Assembly: GCA_024449915.1 (NCBI GenBank)
Contig: JAMZAV010000323.1
Location: forward strand, 62,001-126,000
Reading direction: 5' to 3'
Source: Sweltsa coloradensis
Taxonomy: Eukaryota > Arthropoda > Insecta > Plecoptera > Chloroperlidae
DNA length: 64,000 nt
A program made the position numbers and the translations under genes. Positions 21,231-30,200 of this stretch are shown here, piece after piece. Position 1 is the stretch's first letter. Each line of letters opens with the position of its first letter. Under the pieces are notes generated by a model. The model worked only from the letters and a program-made list of their open reading frames with translations, had not been told where the DNA came from and did no database searches.

Positions 21231-22014
21231 GTTACAGGTTCGTCAGATGGAAGCAGAGAAACGTAGTATGGAGCGAACCTTAGCCAAGACTTCAGTTGGG
21301 CGAAGTAGGAGCCATGAACGTCCTGAGAAAGGTCTCGATATTAGTTCGGAACATATTTTAGAGCAAGAAAATCGTGAATTAAAACTGCGGACACGCCGAC
21401 TAGAATCACAGCTTGCCGAGAAGGAATCTGAGTTAGCTAGACTTAAGTCTCAGTTGAGCTCAGACGTCAAACCTGATCGTTCGGAGTATGAGCGACTTCG
21501 GGCGGCGCAACTACAAGCGGAGAGATTGCTAGAAGCTCGTGAACAGTCGCACAGACAGCAAGTACTGCGACTAGAAAACCAGGTTAGTTTAGACCAGGGC
21601 ATCGAACAACTTTGAACAGTTTCTTTTTTTTTAAATAGTAAATTAATATTTGAAATAACCTGAATGGAAAAGAAAAAGATCCATAAAAATTACAAAATTA
21701 TTCATACTGGATTTATTTTATAGATACAGTTACTTCGAGAACAACTCAATCAGGAAGTGAAACGACGGCAGCTCTACGTACTACGCAGTTCACGTGCCGG
21801 CCGCGAGATGCAACACTTACGCCAAGCACTTGGCGATTCCTTGCGTACCGTGTCGCAAGACCCTTCGCTGGATGCGTTATTGTTGGAACACGAGACTCGC
21901 AAACTAGACAACTCAATAGGCTCGTCCTCGAGTCTGCCCCCCGTTGCCATTGCCCTCCCTGCGCCACATCACAGCTACGATATGCCCCGCTCGTATACAC
22001 CGCAGCCAAAGTGA
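1267..22014 (+). CDS. CROCC: Rootletin (ciliary rootlet coiled-coil protein), 3' part of gene, 20 exons
   Basis: Rootletin polymerises into the striated rootlet that anchors basal bodies and also links centrioles. Spliced exons give about 1792 residues of almost unbroken heptad coiled coil that I recognise as colinear with vertebrate rootletin (about 2017 residues), so roughly the first tenth lies upstream of the window. Landmarks in order: the NDYFTSEHNRLLNLWRDVV block in exon 1, a Ser/Pro-rich coil break followed by ALHKYQLQIHELQ in exon 4, a second Ser/Pro/Gly break before DVDPEVVRKGVRSL in exon 16, and a C-terminal block ending in a disordered tail (exon 20). Coding exons are far GC-richer than introns. 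All junctions keep frame except a one-base slip in exon 13 and one probable GC-AG intron after exon 18. Introns at 1521-2129, 2310-2836, 6074-6466, 8988-9760, 9980-10539, 16066-16517, 16692-17491 and 21583-21723 show nothing I recognise. Rootletin is preferred over its relative CEP250 because of the order of these landmarks. Confidence 0.93.
2130..2309 (+). CDS. CROCC: Rootletin exon 2
   Basis: Acceptor TGCTCCAG, donor CTGCG|GTTCGT, entering and leaving in phase 2. It encodes LFGEMQSATERDLSKL and onward, continuing the conserved block of exon 1. Confidence 0.9.
2837..2939 (+). CDS. CROCC: Rootletin exon 3
   Basis: A short 103-bp exon between CCGTAG and donor CTG|GTTAGT. The first base completes an Arg codon, then SQMLSIKSQHQAALSEVQQK follows. 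It keeps exons 2 and 4 in frame. Confidence 0.85.
3030..3314 (-). repeat. Dispersed repeat with CAGTGGC end, copy 1
   Basis: Read on the minus strand from CAGTGGCATATGCAG, this matches the repeat at 40591-40880 in order. Both copies share an ACGACTCA block, a GGAGG...CCTCCACAATA hairpin, a CACAGGCA block and an A-rich stretch with GAATTTAA. It lies in the intron between exons 3 and 4. Non-autonomous DNA transposon by its ends; superfamily uncertain. Confidence 0.6.
3531..3833 (+). CDS. CROCC: Rootletin exon 4 (Ser/Pro-rich coil break)
   Basis: 101 codons, phase 0 at both ends (CCAACAG acceptor, CAA|GTAAGC donor). A coiled coil (EEVDLLATALRDVAHAII) gives way to a charged and Pro/Ser stretch with PPRSPKRG, then ALHKYQLQIHELQ. 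The same break sits at this place in vertebrate rootletin. Confidence 0.93.
3834..4930 (+). other. Intron with short AT microsatellite
   Basis: AT-rich intron with an (AT)n run at about 4218-4236. No coding exon, RNA or transposon end recognised. Confidence 0.6.
4931..5167 (+). CDS. CROCC: Rootletin exon 5
   Basis: 79 codons, phase 0 to 0 (TTTGCAG acceptor, ATG|GTGAGC donor). Pure heptad coiled coil, e.g. LESRLGELTSQLDSSRSQ. Confidence 0.92.
5257..5392. repeat. Diverged inverted repeat in intron
   Basis: Arms at 5257-5300 and 5349-5392 (ATGGGAGAAAGATAATTTAC against its imperfect complement) can fold with a loop of about 48 bases. Probably an old MITE. The rest of intron 5168-5936 shows nothing else. 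Confidence 0.5.
5937..6073 (+). CDS. CROCC: Rootletin exon 6
   Basis: Acceptor TATTCCAG, donor CTCAG|GTTTGT. Encodes METLNADYEKLQKSNGRLQK and onward and ends in phase 2. Notably AT-richer than neighbouring exons, but the frame is open and joins exons 5 and 7 perfectly. Confidence 0.88.
6467..6758 (+). CDS. CROCC: Rootletin exon 7
   Basis: The first base completes an Arg codon shared with exon 6 (CATTAG acceptor). Ends in phase 0 at AAGAGG|GTGGGT. Coiled coil with ELNLRAEEERCSRLREELL. Confidence 0.92.
7632..7691 (-). repeat. tRNA-like (SINE head) fragment
   Basis: On the minus strand a D-arm-like TAGTTGGCTAAGGCGCC precedes GGGAGACCTGGGTTCAAACCC, which contains a good Pol III B box. Such GGGAGACC-GGGTTC heads are usual in tRNA-derived SINEs. 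No full cloverleaf, so not called a tRNA gene. Confidence 0.4.
7725..8507 (+). mobile_element. Helentron-like element, family A, complete copy 1
   Basis: 783 bp from TGGATGAGCGTAGGGAGCG to GCGTTTTCCTAG. The start TTGGATGAGCG recurs inverted (CGCTCATCCAA, 8468-8478) about 30 bases before the right end. There it is followed by the hairpin AACGC-GGCGGGACTTAA-GCGTT and CTAG. The host junction is T|T. The inside has tandem degenerate blocks of about 120 bases (AAATCGCAATTTTACGATTTTTT type). No transposase frame. Confidence 0.6.
8820..8987 (+). CDS. CROCC: Rootletin exon 8
   Basis: 56 codons, phase 0 to 0 (TTACGCAG acceptor, AAA|GTAAGT donor). VEEEKTSIQSQCTDQQNDL then heptads to LEIEKEK. Confidence 0.92.
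9761..9979 (+). CDS. CROCC: Rootletin exon 9
   Basis: 73 codons, phase 0 to 0 (GTACCCAG acceptor, AAA|GTATGT donor). Coiled coil from VELELGQVSRERGDLSNQL to VLLETNEK. Confidence 0.92.
10540..10875 (+). CDS. CROCC: Rootletin exon 10
   Basis: 112 codons, phase 0 to 0 (TTCTTCAAG acceptor, AAAAG|GTAACT donor). Contains EKEALEGVLFDTQSNLES, one of the best conserved rootletin stretches. Confidence 0.93.
10876..11709 (+). other. Intron with foldback-family fragment
   Basis: A 21-bp perfect inverted repeat (GTGAGAAACATGTAGAGATAG at 11291-11311, complement at 11416-11436) encloses about 100 bases. That inside, including CAGGTAAGCTGTTGG, resembles one half of the palindrome at 15537-15782. The rest is AT-rich with nothing recognised. 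Confidence 0.55.
11710..11902 (+). CDS. CROCC: Rootletin exon 11
   Basis: 64 codons plus one base (GAAACAG acceptor, TTAG|GTAAGT donor). EQVRLSLEKRLQMTVQQL to DKQQALLL; the split Ala codon is completed by exon 12. Confidence 0.92.
12287..12324 (+). repeat. (GATT)n microsatellite
   Basis: About nine uninterrupted GATT units in the intron between exons 11 and 12. Confidence 0.9.
12355..13077 (+). mobile_element. piggyBac-like remnant between TTAA sites
   Basis: Starts TTAACCCATCTGCACCC (12355) and ends GGTCGGATGGATTAA (13077), so TTAA sits at both ends as in piggyBac elements. The left end carries the repeated palindromes GCGGACTAGTCCGC and GCGGACTGGTCCGC. Near 12690 a short frame reads GSDFSDSDGEG, an acidic Ser/Asp stretch like the N-terminus of piggyBac-type transposases. 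Frames are broken; only a fossil or MITE. Confidence 0.45.
13132..13412 (+). CDS. CROCC: Rootletin exon 12
   Basis: Acceptor GTTGCAG. Two bases complete Ala, then HHDQQALLEKLEGVKRDLEE. Ends in phase 0 at CTCAAG|GTTAGG. It starts only 54 bases after the TTAA end of the piggyBac-like remnant. Confidence 0.92.
13759..14078 (+). CDS. CROCC: Rootletin exon 13, with one-base frameshift
   Basis: Opens VQVHLAEDRIDVLQNQLQE in phase 0. At the GGG run 13998-14000 the frame slips. The uninterrupted frame runs into a stop (TAA at 14041). Reading one G fewer restores coiled coil (FQKIATLEDAKTNTEAERT) and leaves one base at the donor CCTTTG|GTATGT, exactly what exon 14 needs. A sequencing or assembly indel in a homopolymer is likelier than a real null allele. 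Confidence 0.85.
14211..15172 (+). other. Low-quality intron stretch rich in homopolymers
   Basis: Runs of G, C, A and T far longer and denser than in flanking DNA, with abrupt edges. The segment near 14300-14365 (GGGCGGAGCC, GCCGCAGGCAAAATTTTAAAATTCAG-like) can still be matched in reverse to the repeats at 38413-38490 and 38799-38969. Looks like uncorrected long-read sequence over a repeat. Confidence 0.6.
15537..15782. mobile_element. Near-perfect 246-bp palindrome (foldback element)
   Basis: Two arms of about 121 bases meet at GTCGAAACTGTTTCGAC (15651-15667). The outer ends read TTAATGTTAAGTAGGGGTG and its complement, with almost no mismatches in the arms. Related half-units occur at 11291-11436, 46912-46990 and 57010-57090. 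Probably a dispersed foldback or MITE family. Confidence 0.7.
15878..16065 (+). CDS. CROCC: Rootletin exon 14
   Basis: Two bases complete the Ala codon begun in exon 13 (GATTCAG acceptor), then RDLERDQAQMQHQLAGIQ. Phase 0 at AAACAG|GTACTG. Confidence 0.92.
16518..16691 (+). CDS. CROCC: Rootletin exon 15
   Basis: 58 codons, phase 0 to 0 (TTATCAG acceptor, CTCGAG|GTGACA donor). IVELDGNLDMARQELGRM to EDQKHNLE. Confidence 0.9.
17492..17851 (+). CDS. CROCC: Rootletin exon 16 (second coil break)
   Basis: 120 codons, phase 0 to 0 (GTTATAG acceptor, GAGAGG|GTGAGT donor). Coiled coil, then a Ser/Pro/Gly-rich insert (SSPSRRWSPARGGGDHGEG), then DVDPEVVRKGVRSLMQQV. Vertebrate rootletin has the same break followed by a matching acidic-start helix. 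Confidence 0.92.
18119..18892 (-). mobile_element. Helentron-like element, family A, complete copy 2
   Basis: 774 bp on the minus strand, a close relative of 7725-8507. On the plus strand it opens CTAGGAAAACGCTTAAGTCC and closes CGCTACGCTCATCCA. After strand correction the host flanks are T and T, with no target duplication. A poly-A run at about 18806-18827 interrupts the block that reads TTCCGGATTTTTTTCTCCAG. The rest of intron 17852-18967 shows nothing else. Confidence 0.6.
18968..19645 (+). CDS. CROCC: Rootletin exon 17 (longest exon)
   Basis: 226 codons of unbroken heptads, phase 0 to 0 (TTTGTAG acceptor, AAACAG|GTTAGT donor). Contains SRATKLELQRLSLEGDLQR, a strongly conserved rootletin block. 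Confidence 0.94.
19945..20265 (+). CDS. CROCC: Rootletin exon 18, probable GC donor
   Basis: Acceptor CCCAATAG; LQKSLSNSDNERRVVSERLEA follows. The coil runs to SLSDK, where the next bases are AAG|GCAGGA: a GC-AG intron would join in phase 0 to exon 19. An upstream AAA|GTGGAA (20242 onward) would also keep frame but drop about seven residues. Compared with vertebrate rootletin the joined coil seems about 20 residues short here, so a tiny exon may be missed. Confidence 0.8.
20266..21237 (+). other. Intron with ATT microsatellite next to the acceptor
   Basis: AT-rich, no transposon end recognised. An (ATT)n run at 21194-21230 sits directly before the acceptor GTTACAG, in place of a normal polypyrimidine tract. 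Confidence 0.7.
21238..21582 (+). CDS. CROCC: Rootletin exon 19
   Basis: 115 codons, phase 0 to 0 (GTTACAG acceptor, AACCAG|GTTAGT donor). VRQMEAEKRSMERTLAK, then a short break (GRSRSHERPEKG), then coiled coil to EQSHRQQVLRLENQ. Confidence 0.92.
21724..22014 (+). CDS. CROCC: Rootletin terminal exon
   Basis: 96 codons plus TGA. Coil (IQLLREQLNQEVKRRQ) then a tail of SSSSLPPVAIALPAPHH and SYTPQPK. The Pro/Ser tail is typical of the rootletin C-terminus. An AATAAA at 22041-22046 is the nearest polyadenylation signal, which would give a very short 3' UTR; another is at 23758-23763. Confidence 0.92.
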   Translation: MQLLREQLNQEVKRRQLYVLRSSRAGREMQHLRQALGDSLRTVSQDPSLDALLLEHETRKLDNSIGSSSSLPPVAIALPAPHHSYDMPRSYTPQPK

Positions 22015-24640
22015 ACGATCAAACGGACTTGAAACTAGGAAATAAATGATCACAGGTGAGCAGCGAGTGTTCGTCTGTAATTACTGCAAAGTAAATCACA
22101 CCTGTGCAGGTATATTTCACAAACCAAACCAACAAAAATCAAATTGTGGTTTGTGACCTTTGTGGGTAATGTTTATTGGAGATTTTGATTATGATGATAT
22201 TCAAAAACTAAACCTGTCCGGGTTTCCATAACCAATGTTTCGTTAACGTTTCCTCGCGTCACCGATTGTTGGAAAGTAGCCTATGTATTGAGCAATCCAG
22301 TTCATTGTTGGTACTGGTATGCGAAACAAGTGTTAAATTTGATTGTAGTAGCATACTAAGTTACTAATTATTTCATAATGAATGATTGATTAGGTGTGGC
22401 TAGGTACTAGGTTTAGGTAGTAGGCCTAGGCTTAATTTATATATTCCTATTATGCAGCGTGTACGCATCGCACAAAGGGCAGCCTGCCCATGTAACATTT
22501 CACTGCCAATGACAAATCATCAGCCTCATCAAAGATAGTGTTTCTATCAATTGTTCATCATATGACGTGGATCAGTAGTATAGTCACTCCTTGGGAGAAA
22601 TTTACACGAAGGACTAGAATCATATGTTATGTGAGCCATATCAAAACTCAAAAGTGCACCTTATTAATCAATATCGAAGAGTAGATGTCAAGCTGGCATT
22701 GTGTATGTTAAGAGCACATTCCAATGTTTATTTTGTGGAAATTAAGCAATATTTCATTTTTATGCTACAATGTTAATCAACATGATACCAGTAGATTCTC
22801 ATATGGAAAGAAGTGAACATTAATCTTAAAGTTAGTCTAATTTTTGTATAGCAAATTATATACGAAAGAAAATCTTAAACAAATCTCAACACTTGTTTAT
22901 GTACATCGAGTTATTGTTGTCTGTTATTTTTAAGTGTTTAATGTGTGCTGTTTAAAGCTTGAATGAAAAATGAATTATCCTACAGCGGTATGTATGTTAT
23001 AACTTAAAATAAGCTATAACCGTATAAGTTGTTATTAATTACCATTAGTGTAAGTTCTTACCTGAAATACTGCTTTAAGTTTGAACCTCATTTTGTTGTT
23101 AGCAATAATGTATGGTATTATTTTATGTTAACTACTAGTAGTAATTTTCGTTTACCAGAAATTTTTTCTTTCGAAGAAAATGAGTTCTAAAGCTAATGAA
23201 TAACTAAGTGTATGGTAATTTAAGTAAGTTTTGTTTCACTTTACTAGGTCACAAATACAACAACAATTTCTTGCCACATTCCAGAAATCGTCACCAGCTG
23301 CAGTGCAGTACCCTTGAAGTAGTAAAAATTGTAACATTGAATAGGTTGAAAGTTCAAACTGCCATACATTGTCACCAAATACTTTACTATTATAAGCTTT
23401 GATGTGATTATAAGTAACACAGGAAACTGTATCTCTGAAACACATGGCCACATCATGAACAGAGTCGATGAAAAAAAATCTTGAGTAGGGCTGCTTTGAA
23501 GCAGATCTTCTTCGCGTCCATGTAGCACACGTTGCCAAGTGTGGCCGCAAGAGTAGCTACTAGTTATCGACTTATTGCCCAAATTTGCCAATGTTCCCTG
23601 TATTCCACTACGTAGTACAATATATTTTGTCATCGCTGTATTGAAATGCATAAAATTTGAACATTTGCACATTGCAAATCAATGTGATTCAATAGCCTAG
23701 TTCATTATATTTTTTATTTGTGTTCCTTTATTTGTGTCAGGTTTGCAACACCTTTGGAATAAAAACTAAATGGATTCAATAACAGTTCTCATCAAAACTA
23801 TGTACAACTACAAATATATTAGAAACTGCTACTAAGGAACTACTGTAGTAAGACAAGACTTGTCAAAGCAGTTGTTGGCTTCATTTAGTTTATGTGACAC
23901 CATTATATAAACAATAACATACATTAAGCAGCTGCATGCACACATTGATGAAATAGTTCAGTATTCTTTTTATTCATTAACGTCATTTGTTCGTCTTCAA
24001 CAATGCCTTCATTTAGGCCTATGGGAATATGGGCGCTATGTATTGGGAAGGCAATCGCTGAAGTACAGTAATATGTCAGCCAAAAATGTTTATGACGTCA
24101 CGTGCATACAAAAAATTGTGCCATGCACAATGCCCCCCCCCCCTCTAAAAAAAATTTAAGGTTCATCAATCATCATCATAGGACATCAATGACATTAGAA
24201 GCAATAAAACTGCAGGTACCAGAAGAATTTTTTTTTTTTAAATCATTATTATTGTCACTCAACAACTTGTTATTAACTTTTTGGCTGTAGTAGGATTTTT
24301 CTTTTGTGTAACAGGTACTAGCTCCAGTATTTATTTTAATGGACCATTAATAATTTTGTCCAATAAATTTTATTTGGAGAGCATTTTTAGATTTTGTTGA
24401 CACAACCTAATACATGGAACACTGATATTGGCTGTCTAAAATTCGGTGAGCTAAGATTACCTAAGAATGAGTATGTTCCTTTGTTGCTAAATTCACCATT
24501 TGTTTACTTGCATGTTGGTACTATATTGATAGATTTCTTGTGAAATGCACTTGTGTGTATCTACTACAGAAGGCTTACAAATAAAATATACGTAAAAAAA
24601 TTTAACACACCCTTCTTTTCTATTTCTCAATTTCATTACT
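22015..24640. other. Rootletin 3' flank / intergenic
   Basis: Possible long 3' UTR followed by AT-rich DNA. Contains AATAAA at 22041-22046 and 23758-23763 and scattered TAGGCCTA motifs. No gene recognised on either strand. Confidence 0.5.
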
Positions 24641-24670
24641 GGGGAAACACTCCCATAGGTATAGTTGATT

Positions 24671-24840
24671 ATGTGGAAATCGATCCAAATATCACCAAAT
24701 CCATCTCAGTGGGGTATCGAACCCTGGTCTCCCAATTGCCGGTCACCAACAATCTAGATGTTATGAAGTTGTTAACCATCTCGGTAGCCCGACCTAAATT
24801 CGATACCCCGCTGAGATGGATTTCGTAATTTCTGGATTAA
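24671..24840 (-). repeat. tRNA-like sequence inside an inverted repeat
   Basis: Arms of about 50 bases (AATCCATCTCAGTGGGGTATCGA and its complement, slightly diverged) enclose, on the minus strand, CTACCGAGATGGTTAACAAC followed by GGGAGACCAGGGTTCGATACC. These resemble the A and B boxes of a Ser/Leu-type tRNA. No complete cloverleaf, so likely a tRNA-derived SINE head. Confidence 0.4.
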
Positions 24841-25356
24841 TTTCCATATAATCTTCTTTTCTATTCGGACCGTTGTTCCAATATATTTCCAAACGTCTTG
24901 CTAGAGGAAGAATTGATTTGTACCTAAACTGGGCTAATGAAAATTTCCGATTAATGAGGAGTTTTTGGTACTAGTAGTTAATTTGTATGTACTATAAATT
25001 ATTTGGTAAATGTGTCAAACTCAAATGTGAATATTGGATCTGTACAACTACGAATGTTAAGAAATCTGGGTTTACTCACTCCAGGTAATATTTAAGGCTA
25101 TTCGACCGCATTTTTCTGTTTTCCAAAATATGCTACCAAGTCAAAATATAGTGAATGGCTTTGAAACCTGTCTATTTTAGAATATCAAAACTATTTTTTC
25201 AAATTTTTCTGATCCGGTACACGGCCAATATCGCCACCTCAAAATAATTTCAAACTTCAATTCGCCAGGGCACACCATTCGACATAGGGTGTTGTGCTTT
25301 TGTGACATTCATTTTAAACTGGTTTTCTATAGGCTGACTGAAAGAAAAGATTTTTT

Positions 25357-25454
25357 TTAACAATTGTCTTTCCTGCAAATTTTTTCGTTTGGTGATATTT
25401 TGTACCGATTTGTACCGCCAAACGAAAAAATTTGCAGGAACGACAATTGTTTAA
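25357..25454. repeat. Small foldback repeat
   Basis: Arms 25358-25392 and 25418-25453 (CAATTGTCTTTCCTGCAAAT against its complement) with a loop of about 25 bases. No target duplication identified. Confidence 0.6.
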
Positions 25455-25800
25455 AAAAATCTAAAAACTTTTGCAGACAGCTATGTGATTTTGTTTTTTT
25501 TTTGCTTCCTACTATGCAAGAATAAAGCTGTGGGAGGACAGAAGAGAGTGGAGTAAATTGGTGGAGAGGAAGGAGTTAGATGATGTGGAAGAAACACTGA
25601 GTCTGGCAAGCTTAGTATCTACAGTTTCATGCCCTAGATAATGGTGGAAAACCACCACTCAACCCGACATAGTTGGAACTGAGTTATGATGATTATTATC
25701 ATTTAGAACAATATAATGCAAGCAAAAATATTCAAATATAATAATCGGTGCGGTTTGTATATTTCAGATAGGCTATGCATTTAATCAATTAAGAGGGAAT

Positions 25801-26157
25801 GGGACACATTTGACTGTTAGCAAATAGCTATTCGCTCGGCCAAGACGCATCCGATGTTTATGAAACTTTGCAACGTTGTCAATGAAGCATACATAGACAG
25901 CCCTGTGGTCATAGATTTTCCAAATTTTGACTTATTTAGTCAGAAAAAAATCACGAATATGGTCAATTTTGGAGTTTTTAACCAAATGAAAATTCGTGAA
26001 AACTAACTTAATTTATAAAAATTATTTTAAAACAAAATTTAATAATGTGTTACTGCAGAGCCCTATAATTCCACATTTGTGACATATGTTCAAAATTTCA
26101 GACACCTGTGGTGTCAGTTGGCCGAGCGAACAGCAATTTGCCTAAAACGCATGTCCT
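25801..26157. mobile_element. Small TIR element (MITE)
   Basis: The left end GGGACACATTTGACTG...TTCGCTCGGCCAA is mirrored by TTGGCCGAGCGAACAGC...ATGTCCT at the right. The terminal repeats are imperfect, about 45 bp. No clear target duplication, no coding frame. Confidence 0.5.
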
Positions 26158-26188
26158 ATACTCTCAAATATAAAATACGAAACTTAAT

Positions 26189-26773
26189 TGGATGAGCGAA
26201 GCGATGACTTCAATTTGACTTTCTGTTTGTTTGTTTTTTCACTTACGTTACCCCAAGAAAAATAGCTCGGGTGTTTTGTTTTTTGTTAGTTTTTCTGTTT
26301 GTTTGCACGCTACCGGGCAAACGGCATATATGTGATCTTGATGAAAATTGGAGGGGATCTTCGTTTTCTCTGAACTTAGACTTGCCACGTTTTTGGGTAC
26401 AATCGAAGAAATATTTCTTATGAATATCATACTTGATTTTGTTAATATTTTTGTGACATTTGGGTCGATTCTGACCAAACGGGTGGGGCTACAACGTTCA
26501 TATTTCACATGGACATTAAGGTAATGGTGATGTATTGTTTTTTTGAAAGTAAAAGTTGAAAAAATTATCCAGAAACCATATAAATAAAGGTTTTAAATTA
26601 AGTTTTTTGAGCTATTTAATAACAATTAAGAAGTAACACTAGAAACTTGACAACAATCACCTACAATGCGTTCAAAAAGCACTTGATAAGTAAAGAGATC
26701 CCACTCAAATTAAAAACTTACAAAAAAGCTCATCCATCAACGCAACTAAAAAAGCGTTTGCGAAGCTTCCTAG
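26189..26773 (+). mobile_element. Helentron-like element, family C
   Basis: Starts TGGATGAGCGAAGCGATGAC. Near the right end is GCTCATCCA, then the hairpin AACGC-AACTAAAAAA-GCGTT and the end AAGCTTCCTAG. The host junction is T|T. The inside resembles the elements at 59915-60664 and 60730-63171 (GTTTGCACGCTACCGGGCAAACG block) more than families A and B. Confidence 0.55.
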
Positions 26774-27266
26774 TTACTATCACATAACAATAATTTTTGG
26801 TGCAGTCTATAGTCCTCACAAAACCACATAGCTGTCTGCAAACAGTTTTGTGATATTTTGCAGCGTTCTCGAGATCTAGGGTATCCCTAAAAAACAGTAA
26901 TTTTGTGTGGTTTTAATATTGGTGGTACCGGTAGTCTTTAACCTTAACCTATATGCAAAACTTACGTCCTTCGGGTTTGTATATAAATAAATTTTTAAAA
27001 ATGTATAAGGGTAAATCATAATTGAGTAGGTCCAAAAACATAGACACATCCGCTGCACAAGTTAAATCATTAAAAAGTAAATTACTAGGAAGCTTCGCAA
27101 ATGCTTTTTCAGGCGCGTTGTTGGATGAGCGTAATTTTTTAAAAGCGAAAAAAGCGTAAAATTGAGATTTTCATTAGAAATAATATTTCGATTACACTCA
27201 AATTTCACACGAATATATTAATTCATAAAATTAAGGTTCTGTGCAAAAATCATTACAATCGGATAA

Positions 27267-30200
27267 TAGTACAGTGCAATTAGCTCATTTTAGGCCTTAA
27301 CCCACGCATTCAAAAAAACAAGCAGGGACCATTTGGAATTTGTTCAGGTAGTCTCCTGAACATCCCCAACAGAATCCCAAAAAATCCGGTTGCGGGTTAT
27401 CCGCCATTTTGAAAATCAATTTCCAATGTTTTAAGTTTGTCGAAGAATGAAAAATTAGCTATATTGAGTGAAGTATTGGACCAAAATAGCTCAAAATTGT
27501 TTTAAAATGTTTGATAAGAATTGGTTGTTTGATAATATTGCGTTTCGCGCGCCCTGTTTTGATTCACTGGCGACTTGATTGACTTGATTCTAATTATTAC
27601 TCTCTTTTTAAAAAATTATCTAAATTGTTTTTACATATTTATTAAAATAAAATAGAAACTAACGATCCGATGAAAATTTGTTTCAAATAAAAGTTGTAGA
27701 GCATGAAAAAAAACATCCATTTCATATTCTATACTTCGTAGATAACAATGGCCGAACGCTACATGACAAGCAATACAATTGTGCGTCGAGCAGTGTCAGA
27801 TGATTGCTCGATGCTCTATCACTAGCGCAGTTCCTGGCCATAAGTCTCGTATGAATTTTGACCTCTATAGATTTTATTCTTCTGATCCTGTTAGGGTATA
27901 CCTTATGGATAAAAAAATCTTGGGTAAACCTCTGGCATCACGGGCCTAAGTTTTTTTTACGACGCCATCTTCTTTTGGGCATACGAGAAGTACACGCACT
28001 TGGTTTTCATACATTCTTCATACTTTTGACAGCATTTGTAATAAATCTGACTTTATATTTGGATTCCCAACAAATTTCTAATTAAATGATATGAATTTGC
28101 CAATTCGGTCATCCTGGGAACATTGTGGGGTTATTTATAGGGAAATACATTTTCTTATTAGTCCTGCTTAAAGGTGTTCTATTATCGTCAAATTGTGCGT
28201 TTCATGATAGATATATAAAATTTGGCACACAGTATACGAAAATGTAATTGGATAATTAATTGACTATATAGGGCAATCTCATTATTGCCCCACGACACCA
28301 ATGACGAAACCCTTTTACAAGGTGGCCACAAAACTTATTTTTGAAAATTTTTGACAGAATGTTGAAATTTGGTACACACTTAGAACATGTCATTGAAAAA
28401 TGACTGTTAAACAGGGCCATACCGAACTAACTAAGACAATGGCACCAATGGCGGGGCCCTTTTAGAAGATTGTCAACACACACATTATTATGAACCACGT
28501 AAATTTTATGATATAATCTTGTTATTTGGTAGGCCTACACACATAGGGTACTGAATTGAAAAATTTCATATTTATGTGTTTATATCAATACTTTTTAGAA
28601 ACAATGAGGTATGGATCCGCTATCGCGTATCTAGATTAGTTGTTATGGCATTAAACATACCAATAATACTGCTTATAATAATACCACTCGTTTTCCTTAT
28701 AAACTGTAGGCAATTATTTACAAGTGTCTATAATATTACACTATATTGTTTGAATGATTATGCATTTTAAATGACACCCAGCATCAAACTATGTTAGATA
28801 AATCTGCGAGAAATCGATTCAAACACAAAAGTACTGTGTTACGAGGTTCATGAAAGATTCCATAAGTATTTAAAAAATCAGGTCTGCAAAATTAAATTTT
28901 GCATGTACCCGGAATTATGGTTTTTCTATTGTTGGTATTTCCTCAAAAATGCCATATTTGACTGTCCATTGTTTAGCACTAAATTGCATTTGAGGAAAAA
29001 TTCTTTCCACGCACATTGTTATGATATAAATAACGATCCGATTACATTACAGCCAAAGTTTTAATCCAATATGGCGATTAATTCCTAATATCCACAATAT
29101 GAATACTCTTTTCGTGCTGTTTTTACACTCTTTTGTTACATCATTCACTTACAAGTTGTGGATATTAGGAATTATCAGCCATATTGGATTACAACTTTGG
29201 TTGTAATCGGATCGTTATTTAAGTCATTTCAATGTGCGTAGAAAGAATTTTTCCTCAAATGCAATTTAGTGCTTAACAATGGACAGTCAAATATGGAATT
29301 TTTGAGAAAATACCAACAATGGAAAAACCATAATTCCGGGTAAATGCAAAATTTAATTTCGCAGACCTGATTTTTTTAAATACTTATGGAAGCTTTCATG
29401 AACATCGTAAAACAGTACTTTTGTGTTTGAATCGATTTCTCGCAGATTTATCAAACATAGTTTGATGCTGGGCGCATTTAAAATGCATAATCATTCAAAC
29501 AATATAGTGTAATATTATAGACACTTGTAAATAATTGCCAACAGTTTATAAGGAAAACAAGTGTATTATTATAAGCAGTATTATTGGTATGTTAAATGCC
29601 ATAGCAACTTATCTAGACACGCGATAGCGGATCCATACCACATTGTTTCTAAAAAGTATTGATATAACACATAAATATGACATTTTTCAATTGAGTACCC
29701 TATGTGTGTACCAAATAACAATTTTATATTATAAAATTTACGTGGTTCATAATAATGTGTGTGTTGACAATCTTCTAAAATGGCCGCCATTGGTGCCATT
29801 GTCTTAGTTATTTTGGTATGGCCCTGTTTAACAGTCATTTTCAATTACATGTTCTAAGTGTGTACCAAATTTCAACATTCTGTCATAAATTTTCAAAGAT
29901 AAGTTTTGTGGCCACCTTGTAAAATGGCCGTCATTGGTGTCGTGGGGCAATAATGAGATTGCCCTATATAGTCAATTAATTATCCAATTACATTTTCGTA
30001 TACTGTGTGCCAAATTTTATATATCTATCATGAAACGCACAATTTGACGGTTATAGAACACCTTTATGCAGAAGTAGAACTAATAAGAAAATGTATTTCC
30101 CTATATATAAATAATCCCACAATGTTCCCAGTATGACCAAATTGGCAAATTCATATCATATAATTAGAAATTTGTTGGAGAATCCGAATATAAAGTCAGA

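Noticed and set aside
23236..23672. Two overlapping minus-strand frames of 104 and 142 codons in the rootletin 3' flank
   Set aside because: No recognisable motif and Cys-, aromatic- and Thr/Ser-rich composition as in AT-rich chance frames. Expression data would be needed to revive it.
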